From an uncultured Bacteroidales bacterium (lineage in GTDB: Bacteria > Bacteroidota > Bacteroidia > Bacteroidales > Muribaculaceae): a stretch of 64,000 bases of DNA. The stretch spans positions 865-64,864 of the forward strand of contig CADAZN010000005.1 in the NCBI GenBank assembly GCA_902792435.1. The letters are read 5' to 3'. This document shows, piece by piece, positions 20,378 to 29,512 of this stretch (position 1 is the stretch's first letter; each line of letters starts with the position of its first letter). The position numbers and the translations under genes are program-made. The notes below the pieces were generated by a model that was given only the letters and a program-made list of their open reading frames with translations, was not told the origin of the DNA and ran no database searches.

Positions 20378-20415
20378 CGCTGCATTAACTAAATAATCAA
20401 CATAAATCTTTATTG

Positions 20416-21849
20416 ATGGACTTTTTCGAAATCACCCAGACCATTAGCGATTACGTGTGGGGTTGGCCCATGATAATACTATTGCTTGGAACACACATTT
20501 TCCTAACTTTCAGGCTGCGAGTGCCTCAGCGCAAAATATTCACAGCCATTAAGTTATCGGTTTCTAAAGACAAGGACTCGACAGGCGACGTGAGCCAGTT
20601 TGCCGCACTTGCCACCTCACTAGCTGCCACAATAGGCACCGGCAACATCATCGGTGTAGCAACGGCTGTGTCGCTAGGAGGGCCCGGCGCGGTGCTATGG
20701 TGCTGGTTGACAGGAATATTTGGCATTGCAACTAAATATAGCGAAGGCCTACTTGCCATCAAATACCGTGTTAAAACAAGCGACGGCAATATGCTAGGCG
20801 GTCCTATGTATGCACTTGAAAGAGGTTTGGGCCAGAAATGGCTCGCTGTGCTTTTCTGTTTATTCACAGCTATCGCGGCATTTGGAATAGGCAACAGCGT
20901 TCAAGCCAACGCTATTAGCGAGAACTTCATCATGCTGCTCAACGACAACAGCACCGTGGCTAACGCCACCTCATGGCTCAACAACGCCATGAGCCTAAAC
21001 TTTGAACCCAGGTTTTACCTGAGCATCATCATGGGCATCCTGGTAATGACACTTGTGGGTGTGGTAATCATTGGAGGTGTGAAGAGCATTGGAAGAATTT
21101 GCTCAGCACTTGTGCCATTCATGGCCGTGCTCTATGTCCTTGGATGTCTGTATATACTGTGCATTAACTACCAATATGTGTGGGATGCTATATGCCTTAT
21201 TTGCAGTGAAGCATTTTCGATGAAAGCTGGAATGGGTGGAGCAGTTGGCACAGCCATCATGATGGGAGCACGCTATGGCATCGCGCGAGGCTTGTTCAGC
21301 AACGAGTCGGGTATGGGTTCGGCGCCCATTGTCGCCGCAGCGGCACGCACCAAGAACCCTGTGCGTCAAGCGCTCGTGAGCTCGACTGGCACCTTCTGGG
21401 ACACTGTGGTAGTGTGCGCCATGACGGGGTTGGTGCTCACCACCAGCATCATCGCTTATCCCGAGATTGACTTCCACGACGGCGGCCTGCTAACGAAAAA
21501 AGCTTTTGGCATGATACCCTATGTGGGTACACCAATTCTAACCTTCGGCATTCTAACTTTTGCTTTCTCTACAATACTTGGATGGAGCTACTACGGTGAG
21601 CGCGCCATGGAATACATGGCAGGAAAACGCAGCATTCGTTTCTATCGCATAGCTTGGCTCATAGTGTGCTTCATCGGCTGCGTGATGAGCCTGGGAGTTG
21701 TGTGGAACGTCGCCGATATCATGAATGCCATGATGGCGCTTCCTAACCTCGTGGCCCTACTACTTTTATCAGGAGTAATAGCCCGCGAAACAAAGCATTA
21801 CCTATGGAACGGCAACCTCGACCAAGAAGCACCCGAAGAGACCACCTAG
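20416..21849 (+). CDS. Alanine/glycine:cation symporter (AGCS family), 477 aa
   Basis: Polytopic inner-membrane protein with about ten hydrophobic segments. It carries the AGCS signature region SLAATIGTGNIIGVATAVSL and GGPGAVLWCW, and later MGSAPIVAAAARTKNPVRQ. Family members import alanine or glycine with Na+ or H+. With a glycine cleavage system in the same window, glycine uptake is an attractive but unproven link. The ATG at 20416 (MDFFEITQ) is preferred over the TTG three bases upstream. Confidence 0.9.
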   Translation: MDFFEITQTISDYVWGWPMIILLLGTHIFLTFRLRVPQRKIFTAIKLSVSKDKDSTGDVSQFAALATSLAATIGTGNIIGVATAVSLGGPGAVLWCWLTGIFGIATKYSEGLLAIKYRVKTSDGNMLGGPMYALERGLGQKWLAVLFCLFTAIAAFGIGNSVQANAISENFIMLLNDNSTVANATSWLNNAMSLNFEPRFYLSIIMGILVMTLVGVVIIGGVKSIGRICSALVPFMAVLYVLGCLYILCINYQYVWDAICLICSEAFSMKAGMGGAVGTAIMMGARYGIARGLFSNESGMGSAPIVAAAARTKNPVRQALVSSTGTFWDTVVVCAMTGLVLTTSIIAYPEIDFHDGGLLTKKAFGMIPYVGTPILTFGILTFAFSTILGWSYYGERAMEYMAGKRSIRFYRIAWLIVCFIGCVMSLGVVWNVADIMNAMMALPNLVALLLLSGVIARETKHYLWNGNLDQEAPEETT

Positions 21850-22016
21850 TTTTTTGACTTTGAAACCATCTCCTCCCTTTGACCCCCTATCCCCATTATC
21901 ACTAAACTACAACTCTATAGGCTTCATGGGTCACCCAAAATAGTAGCTAAGTTGTTAAAAAAAAAAATTAGGGCATTTTTAAGTCATAATTGTTTCACTA
22001 GTTGGTTATTTTTGAC

Positions 22017-22024
22017 TAATTTTG
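22017..22024 (+). promoter_or_regulatory. -7 element of the mre operon
   Basis: TAATTTTG, full consensus, about 110 bases before the mreB ATG; a weak TTTC (21993-21996) lies 20 bases upstream. The rest of the 284-bp gap from 21850 shows no gene or strong structure. Confidence 0.55.
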
Positions 22025-22133
22025 CACTCTGAATATAGTGTAGTGTAACCAATAAGATGGTTATATTGCATGTAAGGCTATGATTAATAGTCAAGTATGC
22101 AATATTCTATCATAATAAAGAAAGATATAAGAT

Positions 22134-23153
22134 ATGGGATTATTCTCATTTACTCAAGAAATCGCTGTTGACTTAGGAACAGCCAACACAATTATTATCC
22201 ATAACGACAAGATAGTAATTGACGAACCATCGGTGGTGGCTCTCGACACCAAGACCCAAAAACTCATGGCAGTGGGTGAAACCGCTCGTGAGATGCGAGG
22301 CAAGGTGCATGAGGGAATCAAGACCGTGCGTCCATTGCGCGACGGTGTGATTGCCGACTTTAATGCTGCCGAGCTCATGATTCGCGGAATGATTAAGAAG
22401 GTGAGCCAAAAGAACCATTGGTTCTCGCCTTCATTACGCATGGTAGTGTGCATCCCTTCGGGTTCTACAGAGGTGGAGATTCGTGCCGTGCGCGACTCTA
22501 GCGAGCATGCTGGCGGACGCGATGTTTACATGATTTATGAGCCCATGGCAGCAGCTCTGGGTATTGGCATCGACGTCCTCGCCCCCGAGGGCAACATGAT
22601 TGTCGACATAGGCGGTGGTACCACCGAGATTGCCGTAATCTCACTTGGCGGTATCGTGAGCAACAAGAGCATACGTATTGCTGGCGACGACCTCACCGAG
22701 GACATTCGCGAGCACATGCGCCGTGCCCACAATGTGAAGGTGGGTGAGCGCACAGCCGAGCGCATCAAGATTAACGTAGGATCGGCTCTTACCGAGCTCG
22801 ACAATCCACCCGAAGACTACATCGTGCGTGGTCCTAACCAGATGACAGCACTCCCAATGGAGGTGCCTGTATCTTACCAGGAAATCAGCCACTGCATCGA
22901 GAAGTCAATCTCGAAGATTGAGGCCGCTGTGCTCAGCGCTCTGGAGCAAACTCCTCCCGAGCTTTACAGCGACATCGTGAAGAATGGTGTGTATTTGGCT
23001 GGTGGTGGCGCCCTACTTCGTGGCCTTGACCGACGCTTGACCGACAAGATCGGCATTCCATTCCAGGTGCCCGACGATCCCTTGCACGCAGTTGCCAAGG
23101 GTACCGGTGTTGCTCTTAAGAACATCAAGCGTTTCAAGTTCTTGAAACGATAA
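22134..23153 (+). CDS. mreB: Rod-shape actin homologue MreB, 339 aa
   Basis: Bacterial actin that organises lateral cell-wall synthesis under the inner membrane. It has the actin-fold phosphate loops DLGTANTIIIHNDK (near 11-24) and DIGGGTTEIAVISLGG, and the adenosine segment LAGGGALLRGLD. Full length. First gene of the canonical mreB-mreC-mreD-mrdA-rodA operon. A hairpin with U-run (23187-23225) follows it and may set its excess over the downstream genes. Confidence 0.97.
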   Translation: MGLFSFTQEIAVDLGTANTIIIHNDKIVIDEPSVVALDTKTQKLMAVGETAREMRGKVHEGIKTVRPLRDGVIADFNAAELMIRGMIKKVSQKNHWFSPSLRMVVCIPSGSTEVEIRAVRDSSEHAGGRDVYMIYEPMAAALGIGIDVLAPEGNMIVDIGGGTTEIAVISLGGIVSNKSIRIAGDDLTEDIREHMRRAHNVKVGERTAERIKINVGSALTELDNPPEDYIVRGPNQMTALPMEVPVSYQEISHCIEKSISKIEAAVLSALEQTPPELYSDIVKNGVYLAGGGALLRGLDRRLTDKIGIPFQVPDDPLHAVAKGTGVALKNIKRFKFLKR

Positions 23154-23186
23154 ACCCACTGGTTGCTAACCCAAGCAACACCTTAC

Positions 23187-23225
23187 AGGTGGGGATGGGG
23201 TCATTGCGACACAACCCACCTTTTT
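23187..23225 (+). terminator. Attenuating hairpin between mreB and mreC
   Basis: AGGTGGG (23187-23193) and CCCACCT (23215-23221) followed by TTTT. Located inside an operon, so it likely gives partial termination. Confidence 0.5.
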
Positions 23226-23257
23226 GTGTTGTATAACCACACCGAGGTTTTGAAGAG

Positions 23258-24130
23258 ATGAACAATTTAATTAACTTCTTCATAAAAAACAGTTCATGGT
23301 TCATTTTCGCGTTCTACGTGATTTTGAGCCTTGGCTTGTTGTTCCAGTCCAACCCATTTCAGCAGAGTGTGTACCTTACCTCGGCCAATGGTACTGTTGC
23401 TACCATCTCGAAGGGAATCAACGGCGCTTCCAATTATTTCCATCTCAAGGAGATAAACGAAGATCTTAATCTTCAGAACGCCGCTCAAAAGCAAGAGATT
23501 CTCGCATTAAAAGAGCAGCTCACAAAACTCGAGCTACAATACGGCGAAAAGCCCGGCGACGAGGTGAGTGGCAAAGGCAACTACTCATTTATCTCGGCTC
23601 ATGTGATTAGCAACAGCGTGGTAAATCCAAGCAACTACATCACAATCGACAAGGGTAGCGCCGACGGTATTGAACCTTATATGGGTGTGATGGACATGAA
23701 TGGAGTTGTGGGAATTGTAGATGCTGTCAACACTCACTCGGCACGCATCATGTCGATGCTGCATCCCGACACCAAAATCACCTGTACCCTCAAAGGCAAC
23801 GGTAACTTTGGACTGCTAGTGTGGGACGGCAAAACCACCGACCATGCTATTCTCAAAGACCTCCCAAAGGTTGATGAGTATCATGTGGGCGACACTGTTG
23901 TGACTAGCAGCAGCTCACTGAGCTTCCCCGAGGGATTCATGGTGGGTGTGGTTGAGCGCATATCTCCTACAACCAAGGACGACAGTTTCATGACACTCAT
24001 CGTCAAGCTTTCGTGCAAAATCACCAAGCTGAGCAACGTGCATGTCATCAAGAACAACATGAAGGAAGAATTGAAACAACTGGAGTCGGAAGACGCCACA
24101 ACGCTCAAAGAGGAAGGAGGGATGAAATGA
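23258..24130 (+). CDS. mreC: Rod-shape protein MreC, 290 aa
   Basis: Single N-terminal transmembrane segment (about 12-28), a periplasmic coiled coil (about 60-95, rich in Q/E/L heptads), then the beta domains typical of MreC (NYITIDKGSADGIEPYMGV, GVVGIVDAV). It links MreB filaments to PBP2 and RodA. The stop overlaps the mreD start. Confidence 0.95.
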   Translation: MNNLINFFIKNSSWFIFAFYVILSLGLLFQSNPFQQSVYLTSANGTVATISKGINGASNYFHLKEINEDLNLQNAAQKQEILALKEQLTKLELQYGEKPGDEVSGKGNYSFISAHVISNSVVNPSNYITIDKGSADGIEPYMGVMDMNGVVGIVDAVNTHSARIMSMLHPDTKITCTLKGNGNFGLLVWDGKTTDHAILKDLPKVDEYHVGDTVVTSSSSLSFPEGFMVGVVERISPTTKDDSFMTLIVKLSCKITKLSNVHVIKNNMKEELKQLESEDATTLKEEGGMK

Positions 24131-24648
24131 TGAAAAATACACTTGTTCATTTCCTAATCCTTTTTGTTGCACTGCTTGTGGCTCAGGTGATTTGTAGCAA
24201 AATCATCCTATTTGGTGTTGCTATGCCTATCATCTACATCTATCTTGTGCTTCGTTTGCCTGTCAACTACTCACTGAACTGGACCCTCACTATAGCATTC
24301 TTGTTTGGACTTTTTGTCGATATGTTCAACAACACTCAAGGCATGAACGCTCTGGCATGCACCGTGATGACGATGTTGCGCAGGCCAGTGCACGACATGT
24401 TCATGCTCAAAGATGATGAGGACAACGACCCCATCCCATCGATGGATTCATTGGGCATTACCAACTACCTCAAATACATGGCATCGCTCGTAACAGTTTA
24501 CTGCGTGGTGCTGTTCTTGGTACAAGCTTTCACATTGCACAACTTTCCCCTCACACTGCTGCGCATCATTTCGAGCAGCCTATTATCTATTTTATTGATT
24601 TTTGGTATCGACAGTTTAGTGAGCACCGAACGTGAGAAAAGATTATAA
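24127..24648 (+). CDS. mreD: Rod-shape protein MreD, 173 aa
   Basis: Small inner-membrane protein with about five hydrophobic helices and the LPVNYSLNWTLTIAFLFGLF and FVDMFNNTQGMNALA segments common in Bacteroidetes MreD. Start taken at 24127 (ATGA overlap with the mreC stop); the ATG at 24130 is equally possible. Confidence 0.9.
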   Translation: MMKNTLVHFLILFVALLVAQVICSKIILFGVAMPIIYIYLVLRLPVNYSLNWTLTIAFLFGLFVDMFNNTQGMNALACTVMTMLRRPVHDMFMLKDDEDNDPIPSMDSLGITNYLKYMASLVTVYCVVLFLVQAFTLHNFPLTLLRIISSSLLSILLIFGIDSLVSTEREKRL

Positions 24649-26767
24649 CTTAGAGAAACGCAAGTTTGTGATTGGCGGCTTTATTGTCGTCATTGTCGCT
24701 ATATACCTGTGCAAACTCTTTGACCTACAGATTCTCGATGACAAGTACAGCGAGATAGCAGTCAATAATGCGCGTTCGACCAAGATAACACATCCTTCTC
24801 GAGGACAAATCTATGACCGTAACGGCAAGCTTGTGGTGTATAACGAGCCAGCCTACGACCTAGTCGTGGTGCCACGAGATGTGCAGGAGTTCGACACCCT
24901 AGGCATGTGCAAAATCCTTCGACTCGATCGCAAAGATTTCGAAACGTTGTGGAAGAACATGAGCGACCCTGAGAAGAACAAAAACTACAGTGCTACTACT
25001 CCTCAACCACTGGTTCAAAATCTTGATTCCACAACCTATGGTCATCTGCAGGAAACCCTTCACCGTTTCCCAGGTTTCGACATTGCTCAGCGCATCATAA
25101 GGCGATACAACTACGTGTCGGCCGCCAATGTCCTTGGAAACATTCGTGAGGTCAATGCCGAGGACATCGAGCGCGACAGCGACAATTATTACTTGCCTGG
25201 TGACTACACTGGCGACATGGGCGTAGAGAAGAGCTACGAGAAGTACTTGCGAGGAGTGAAAGGCAAGGAAATTTTTGTTAGGGACGCTCGAGGCAGAATC
25301 GTCAGGGACGAACAAGGCAAAATTAAGTACTACAACGACGGCAAGGACAATGTGGATCCAATCGCTGGTAAAGACTTGCAGCTAAGCCTCGACATTGAAT
25401 TGCAACAGTATTGTGAGGGACTCATGCGTGGCGCTGCTCAACGAGGCCAAATCATGCATGGCAAGCGAGGTGCTATTGTTGCAATTGAGCCTAAAACCGG
25501 CGAAGTGCTTGCCTTGGTAACAAGCCCGAACTATGACCCAGCAATGCTCGTGGGAAAGGATCGTGGAAAAAATTATGCCAAGCTAGTTGACGACGGGACC
25601 AAGCCTCTTTATGATCGTGCCATCATGGCCGCCTATCCTCCAGGCTCAACATTCAAGCCCACACAGGGATTGATTTTCATGCAAGAGGGCATAACTAACA
25701 TCAACACCTCTTATCCTTGCTACCGAGGTTATATCAATAAGGGACTCAAGATTGGATGTCACGGTCATGGCTCACCCATCGCCTTGCAACCAGCTCTCGC
25801 AACATCGTGCAATGGTTACTTCTGCTGGGGACTTTACTACATGCTCAAGAATCACAAGTATGAGAACCTTGACTCGGCATTTACTGTATGGAAGAACTAC
25901 ATGGTACAGATGGGTTACGGCTACAAGCTCAACATCGACCTTCCTGGAGAGAGCCGTGGTTTTATCCCTAATGCGAAGTTCTACAACGACAACATTGGCG
26001 AAGGCAAATGGGGCGCAAACACTATTCTCTCAATAGCCATTGGTCAGGGTGAGATTATGGCAACACCGCTTCAAATCGCCAATTTGAGTGCTACTATCGC
26101 CAATCGTGGATACTACATCACACCTCACGTGGTAAAGCAGATTCGTGATGTGGGAATCCCCAAAGAATACACCGAGAAACACCAGCCAAGCATCAATCGC
26201 GAGTACTACGAGAATGTAGTTACCGGTATGCGCATGGCTGTAACAGGAGGTACTTGTAAAAACGCGAACTTGCCAGGACTGGAAGTGTGTGGTAAAACTG
26301 GTACCGTTCAGAACCCACACGGCCAAGACCACTCGGTGTTCATGGGCTTTGCTCCTAAAGACGATCCTAAGATTGCAATTTGCGTCTATGTTGAGAATGC
26401 CGGTTTTGGTGCACAAGTTGCGGTGCCACTTGGCTCCAGAATTTTTGAGAGATACTTGCTTGGCAAGAGTCGTAACGAGAACGACGAGATTGTGAGCGAA
26501 GATACTGTGAGCAATGAGATAGAAAATGGCGCCAACAAATGGAGCGACAAGTGGCTCCAGGAGAGACCTTCGGTCTTTGACAAGAAAGAAGTGCCTGCAC
26601 AACTCAACCCCGACAACACTCCTAAGCAAGAATCTGAAAAGACTGCACATCATCCTTCACCGAGCGACCCAATTAATGGATTGCCACAAAATAGAGAACA
26701 GGAACAAGCGATATTAACACAACCTATAGTCGACATCTTCACACGGTATGGCATCTACAAGGGATAA
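24632..26767 (+). CDS. mrdA: Penicillin-binding protein 2 (elongasome transpeptidase), 711 aa
   Basis: Class B PBP that cross-links peptidoglycan during elongation. It has an N-terminal transmembrane anchor (about 12-27), a dimerisation/pedestal domain (RGQIYDRNGKLVVYN), then a transpeptidase domain with the SxxK motif S339-T-F-K342 in PPGSTFKP, an SxN (SCN) and KTGT. Starts with GTG at 24632, overlapping mreD by 17 bases. The polar C-terminal tail (about 640-690) is rich in N, E and P and looks disordered. Confidence 0.95.
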   Translation: MRKDYNLEKRKFVIGGFIVVIVAIYLCKLFDLQILDDKYSEIAVNNARSTKITHPSRGQIYDRNGKLVVYNEPAYDLVVVPRDVQEFDTLGMCKILRLDRKDFETLWKNMSDPEKNKNYSATTPQPLVQNLDSTTYGHLQETLHRFPGFDIAQRIIRRYNYVSAANVLGNIREVNAEDIERDSDNYYLPGDYTGDMGVEKSYEKYLRGVKGKEIFVRDARGRIVRDEQGKIKYYNDGKDNVDPIAGKDLQLSLDIELQQYCEGLMRGAAQRGQIMHGKRGAIVAIEPKTGEVLALVTSPNYDPAMLVGKDRGKNYAKLVDDGTKPLYDRAIMAAYPPGSTFKPTQGLIFMQEGITNINTSYPCYRGYINKGLKIGCHGHGSPIALQPALATSCNGYFCWGLYYMLKNHKYENLDSAFTVWKNYMVQMGYGYKLNIDLPGESRGFIPNAKFYNDNIGEGKWGANTILSIAIGQGEIMATPLQIANLSATIANRGYYITPHVVKQIRDVGIPKEYTEKHQPSINREYYENVVTGMRMAVTGGTCKNANLPGLEVCGKTGTVQNPHGQDHSVFMGFAPKDDPKIAICVYVENAGFGAQVAVPLGSRIFERYLLGKSRNENDEIVSEDTVSNEIENGANKWSDKWLQERPSVFDKKEVPAQLNPDNTPKQESEKTAHHPSPSDPINGLPQNREQEQAILTQPIVDIFTRYGIYKG

Positions 26768-28229
26768 TAACGACGACAGCAACAGACTATTGGCATCGGT
26801 CGACTGGTTTACCGTGCTGCTCTATGTGGTGCTTGTGGTTTATGGTGCCGTGAGCATCTACGCCTCAACTACTGCAGCTAACGCCAGCGATGTGAGCATG
26901 TTTGACTTCGACACCTACTCGGGAAAGCAGTTTGTGTGGATAGGCTTGTCGTTTATTATTGGTTTCTCGTTGCTGCTCATCGACCGCAGGCTCTACGAGG
27001 CCTACGCCTACCCCATCTATGCCGTCATGATTATCATCTTGATAGCAACGGCATTTCTGTCGCCAAACATCAAGGGCTCGCACTCGTGGCTGAAGTTTGG
27101 TGCGGTTAGCCTCCAGCCGGCAGAGTTTGCCAAGACAACCACTGCTCTTGCCCTGGCCAAGCTGTTTAGCACTTATGGATTCCAGCTGCGTGGATGGCGC
27201 ACCTATATCGTGCCGGTGGGCATAATCTTTCTTCCTGTTCTATGCATCATCCTTGAGAATGAGACAGGTTCGGCACTGGTCTATTTCTCGCTAATCTTTG
27301 TGCTCTATCGTGAGGGAATGAACGGGTTTGTGCTTTTTGCGCTGCTGTGCGCCATAAGCTATTTTGTGATTGTGCTAAAATTTGCAGGGAGCCTTATCAT
27401 GGGCATACCGCTCGGCACTTTCATCGTGCTCACTTGCGTGATGATAGTGATTGTGCTCATGCTGCTCATTTATTGCCGCTCCCTCATCCTGGGTCGCAAC
27501 GTGGCACTGGGCTACATAGCCTGCGCCTTGATAGCGTGGGGACTGAGTGCGATGGGAGTGCATATCAACGGATATGCCTTCTTCTTCACCGTAATCCCAT
27601 TGTCGCTCATCTACCTGCTCATTGGAATGTTCCGCGACGACCTTAACAAGGTGCTCATGACAGTGATATTTGCCGCCGTGTCGATAATCTATATGTTCTC
27701 GGTAACTCTTGCTTTCAACCATGTGTTGAAGCCCTATCAACAGAACCGCATCAACATTGCGCTCGGCATTGAGGAAGATATCAAGGGCAAGGGCTACAAC
27801 GTGAACCAATCGAAGATTGCAATTGGCTCAGGCGGGCTAACAGGAAAGGGATTCCTCGAGGGAACGCAGACCAAACTCAACTATGTGCCTGAGCAGCACA
27901 CCGACTTCATCTTCTGCACCATTGGCGAAGAGCAGGGATTCCTTGGAACCTCGGCGGTGCTACTTCTCTTCTTGACACTGATACTGCGAGTGATAGCCAT
28001 CGGTGAGCGACAGCACACCACCTTCGGGCGGGTCTATGCCTACTGCGTCGCGTCGATTCTCATCTTCCACCTCACCATCAACATAGGCATGGTGATAGGA
28101 GTTGTGCCTGTGATTGGCATACCCCTACCCTTCTTCTCCTACGGCGGATCATCGCTGTGGGGATTCACCCTGCTGCTGTTCATCCTGCTGCGCATCGACG
28201 CCGTACGCTCCGAGTACGGCACCTGGTAA
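26748..28229 (+). CDS. rodA: Peptidoglycan glycosyltransferase RodA, 493 aa
   Basis: SEDS-family polytopic membrane protein that polymerises lipid II with PBP2. It has about ten or more transmembrane helices, the GSHSWLKFGAVSLQPAEFAK loop and the C-terminal GIPLPFFSYGGSSL motif. Longer than E. coli RodA (370) because of a central hydrophobic insertion, as in other Bacteroidetes. The start overlaps the mrdA end by 20 bases. Confidence 0.95.
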   Translation: MASTRDNNDDSNRLLASVDWFTVLLYVVLVVYGAVSIYASTTAANASDVSMFDFDTYSGKQFVWIGLSFIIGFSLLLIDRRLYEAYAYPIYAVMIIILIATAFLSPNIKGSHSWLKFGAVSLQPAEFAKTTTALALAKLFSTYGFQLRGWRTYIVPVGIIFLPVLCIILENETGSALVYFSLIFVLYREGMNGFVLFALLCAISYFVIVLKFAGSLIMGIPLGTFIVLTCVMIVIVLMLLIYCRSLILGRNVALGYIACALIAWGLSAMGVHINGYAFFFTVIPLSLIYLLIGMFRDDLNKVLMTVIFAAVSIIYMFSVTLAFNHVLKPYQQNRINIALGIEEDIKGKGYNVNQSKIAIGSGGLTGKGFLEGTQTKLNYVPEQHTDFIFCTIGEEQGFLGTSAVLLLFLTLILRVIAIGERQHTTFGRVYAYCVASILIFHLTINIGMVIGVVPVIGIPLPFFSYGGSSLWGFTLLLFILLRIDAVRSEYGTW

Positions 28230-28270
28230 CAGCGAATTATTACGGCGAATTATGCTAATTGAGCAAATCA

Positions 28271-28312
28271 TTAGTTATTAGTTATCAGTTTTCAGTAATC
28301 ACTCATCAGTAA
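28271..28312. repeat. Degenerate TTATCAGTTTTCAGT-type intergenic repeat
   Basis: Tandem degenerate copies of an AGTTATCAG / AGTTTTCAG word between rodA and dinB. Similar tracts occur at 16796-16826, 49345-49385, 61431-61458, 62821-62855 and, inverted, 63910-63925. Confidence 0.6.
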
Positions 28313-28319
28313 AGAGCTC

Positions 28320-29423
28320 TCAACTCTTCCCTCTCAACTCTTCCTTAAATGGGATTTCGAGTTCTATCCATTTATCATGGATGGATTGGTCTTCTTGGGA
28401 CAGGGTTCGGGTAACTGAGAGGCCTAGCAGGCGGATGGGGTGCTGGCTGTAGTCGACTTGGTCAATGAGCTGCTTGGCGAGGGGCAGAATGTCGCTTTTT
28501 GCCTTTAGAATTTTGTCCTGAGTAATTGAACGTGTAATCTGCCTGAAGTCGTGGAACTTGACCTTGAGGGTGAGTGTGCGGCCTTCAAAGTCGTATTTCT
28601 CCAAGCGACGCACTAGCTCATCAACAGCATTCATGAGCCTTGCCTTCACTTCCACAGGATTCTTGAGGTCTTGCTCGAAGGTGTGCTCGCATCCCATCGA
28701 CTTGCGCTCCCAATCGACCACAACAGGACGGTCGTCGATGCCTCGTGCAAAGTTGTAGAACACTGGTCCCATCTTGCCAAACACATCAATCAAGTGCTTG
28801 AGGGACACGGCACGCAGGTCGGCACCAGTGAAAATGCCCATCTTGTGCATGGTCTCGGCCGTTTTTGGTCCCACAAGCCAGAACTTCTCAATGCGCAACT
28901 TGTCGATAAAATCCTGAGCACGACTAGGATGGATGGTGCACAGCCCATCGGGCTTGCGCTGGTCGCTGGCAATCTTGGCGAGGAATTTATTGTAGCTCAC
29001 CCCAGCCGAAGCAGTGAGGTTCAAGCGCTCTTTGATTTTGGTCTTAATCTCACGTGCGATATCAACAGCAAGCTCAATTCCCGGTTTGTTAACCGTTACA
29101 TCAAGAAATGCCTCATCAAGCGAGATGGGCTCAACAATATCGGTATACTCGTGGAAGATGGCATGCATCTGCCTTGAGACCTCCTTATACACCTGATATC
29201 GGCCTGGCACAACAATGAGATGTGGACACAACCGCTTGGCAAGCTGCATCGACATGGCCGAATGCACCCCAAACGGACGCGCCTCATAGCTTGCTGTCGC
29301 CACCACCCCACGCTTCACGTCGGCACCAATAGCAATGGGTTTTCCACACAACTGCGGATTATCGCGCTGCTCCACCGACGCAAAGAACGCATCCATATCA
29401 ATATGTATTATCTTGCGCTCCAT
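28320..29423 (-). CDS. dinB: DNA polymerase IV, 367 aa
   Basis: Y-family translesion polymerase. It has the metal-binding HIDMDAFFASVEQ at the N-terminus, the catalytic SLDEAFLDV, the GVSYNKFLAKIASDQRKPDG block, a helix-hairpin-helix region and a C-terminal little-finger domain. The ATG at 29423 (MERKIIHIDMD) was preferred over an upstream in-frame codon. A -7 element CAAAGATA on the plus strand (29433-29440) lies ten bases from the start. Confidence 0.95.
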   Translation of the reverse strand: MERKIIHIDMDAFFASVEQRDNPQLCGKPIAIGADVKRGVVATASYEARPFGVHSAMSMQLAKRLCPHLIVVPGRYQVYKEVSRQMHAIFHEYTDIVEPISLDEAFLDVTVNKPGIELAVDIAREIKTKIKERLNLTASAGVSYNKFLAKIASDQRKPDGLCTIHPSRAQDFIDKLRIEKFWLVGPKTAETMHKMGIFTGADLRAVSLKHLIDVFGKMGPVFYNFARGIDDRPVVVDWERKSMGCEHTFEQDLKNPVEVKARLMNAVDELVRRLEKYDFEGRTLTLKVKFHDFRQITRSITQDKILKAKSDILPLAKQLIDQVDYSQHPIRLLGLSVTRTLSQEDQSIHDKWIELEIPFKEELRGKS

Positions 29424-29432
29424 AAAGCAGTG

Positions 29433-29440
29433 CAAAGATA
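29433..29440 (-). promoter_or_regulatory. Probable -7 element of dinB
   Basis: Minus-strand TATCTTTG matches TAnnTTTG. No well-spaced TTTG is seen; the terminator of the upstream gene occupies that position. Confidence 0.4.
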
Positions 29441-29451
29441 ACGATTTTATA

Positions 29452-29487
29452 TCAAAAAAGGTGAGGACTCACAAGAATCCTCACCTT
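29452..29487 (-). terminator. Terminator of the alpha-2-macroglobulin gene
   Basis: A 10-bp perfect stem (29458-29467 with 29478-29487). On the minus strand it is followed by a six-U run. Confidence 0.85.
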
Positions 29488-29512
29488 AAAAGGTTTTACA
29501 CATCAAGAACCG

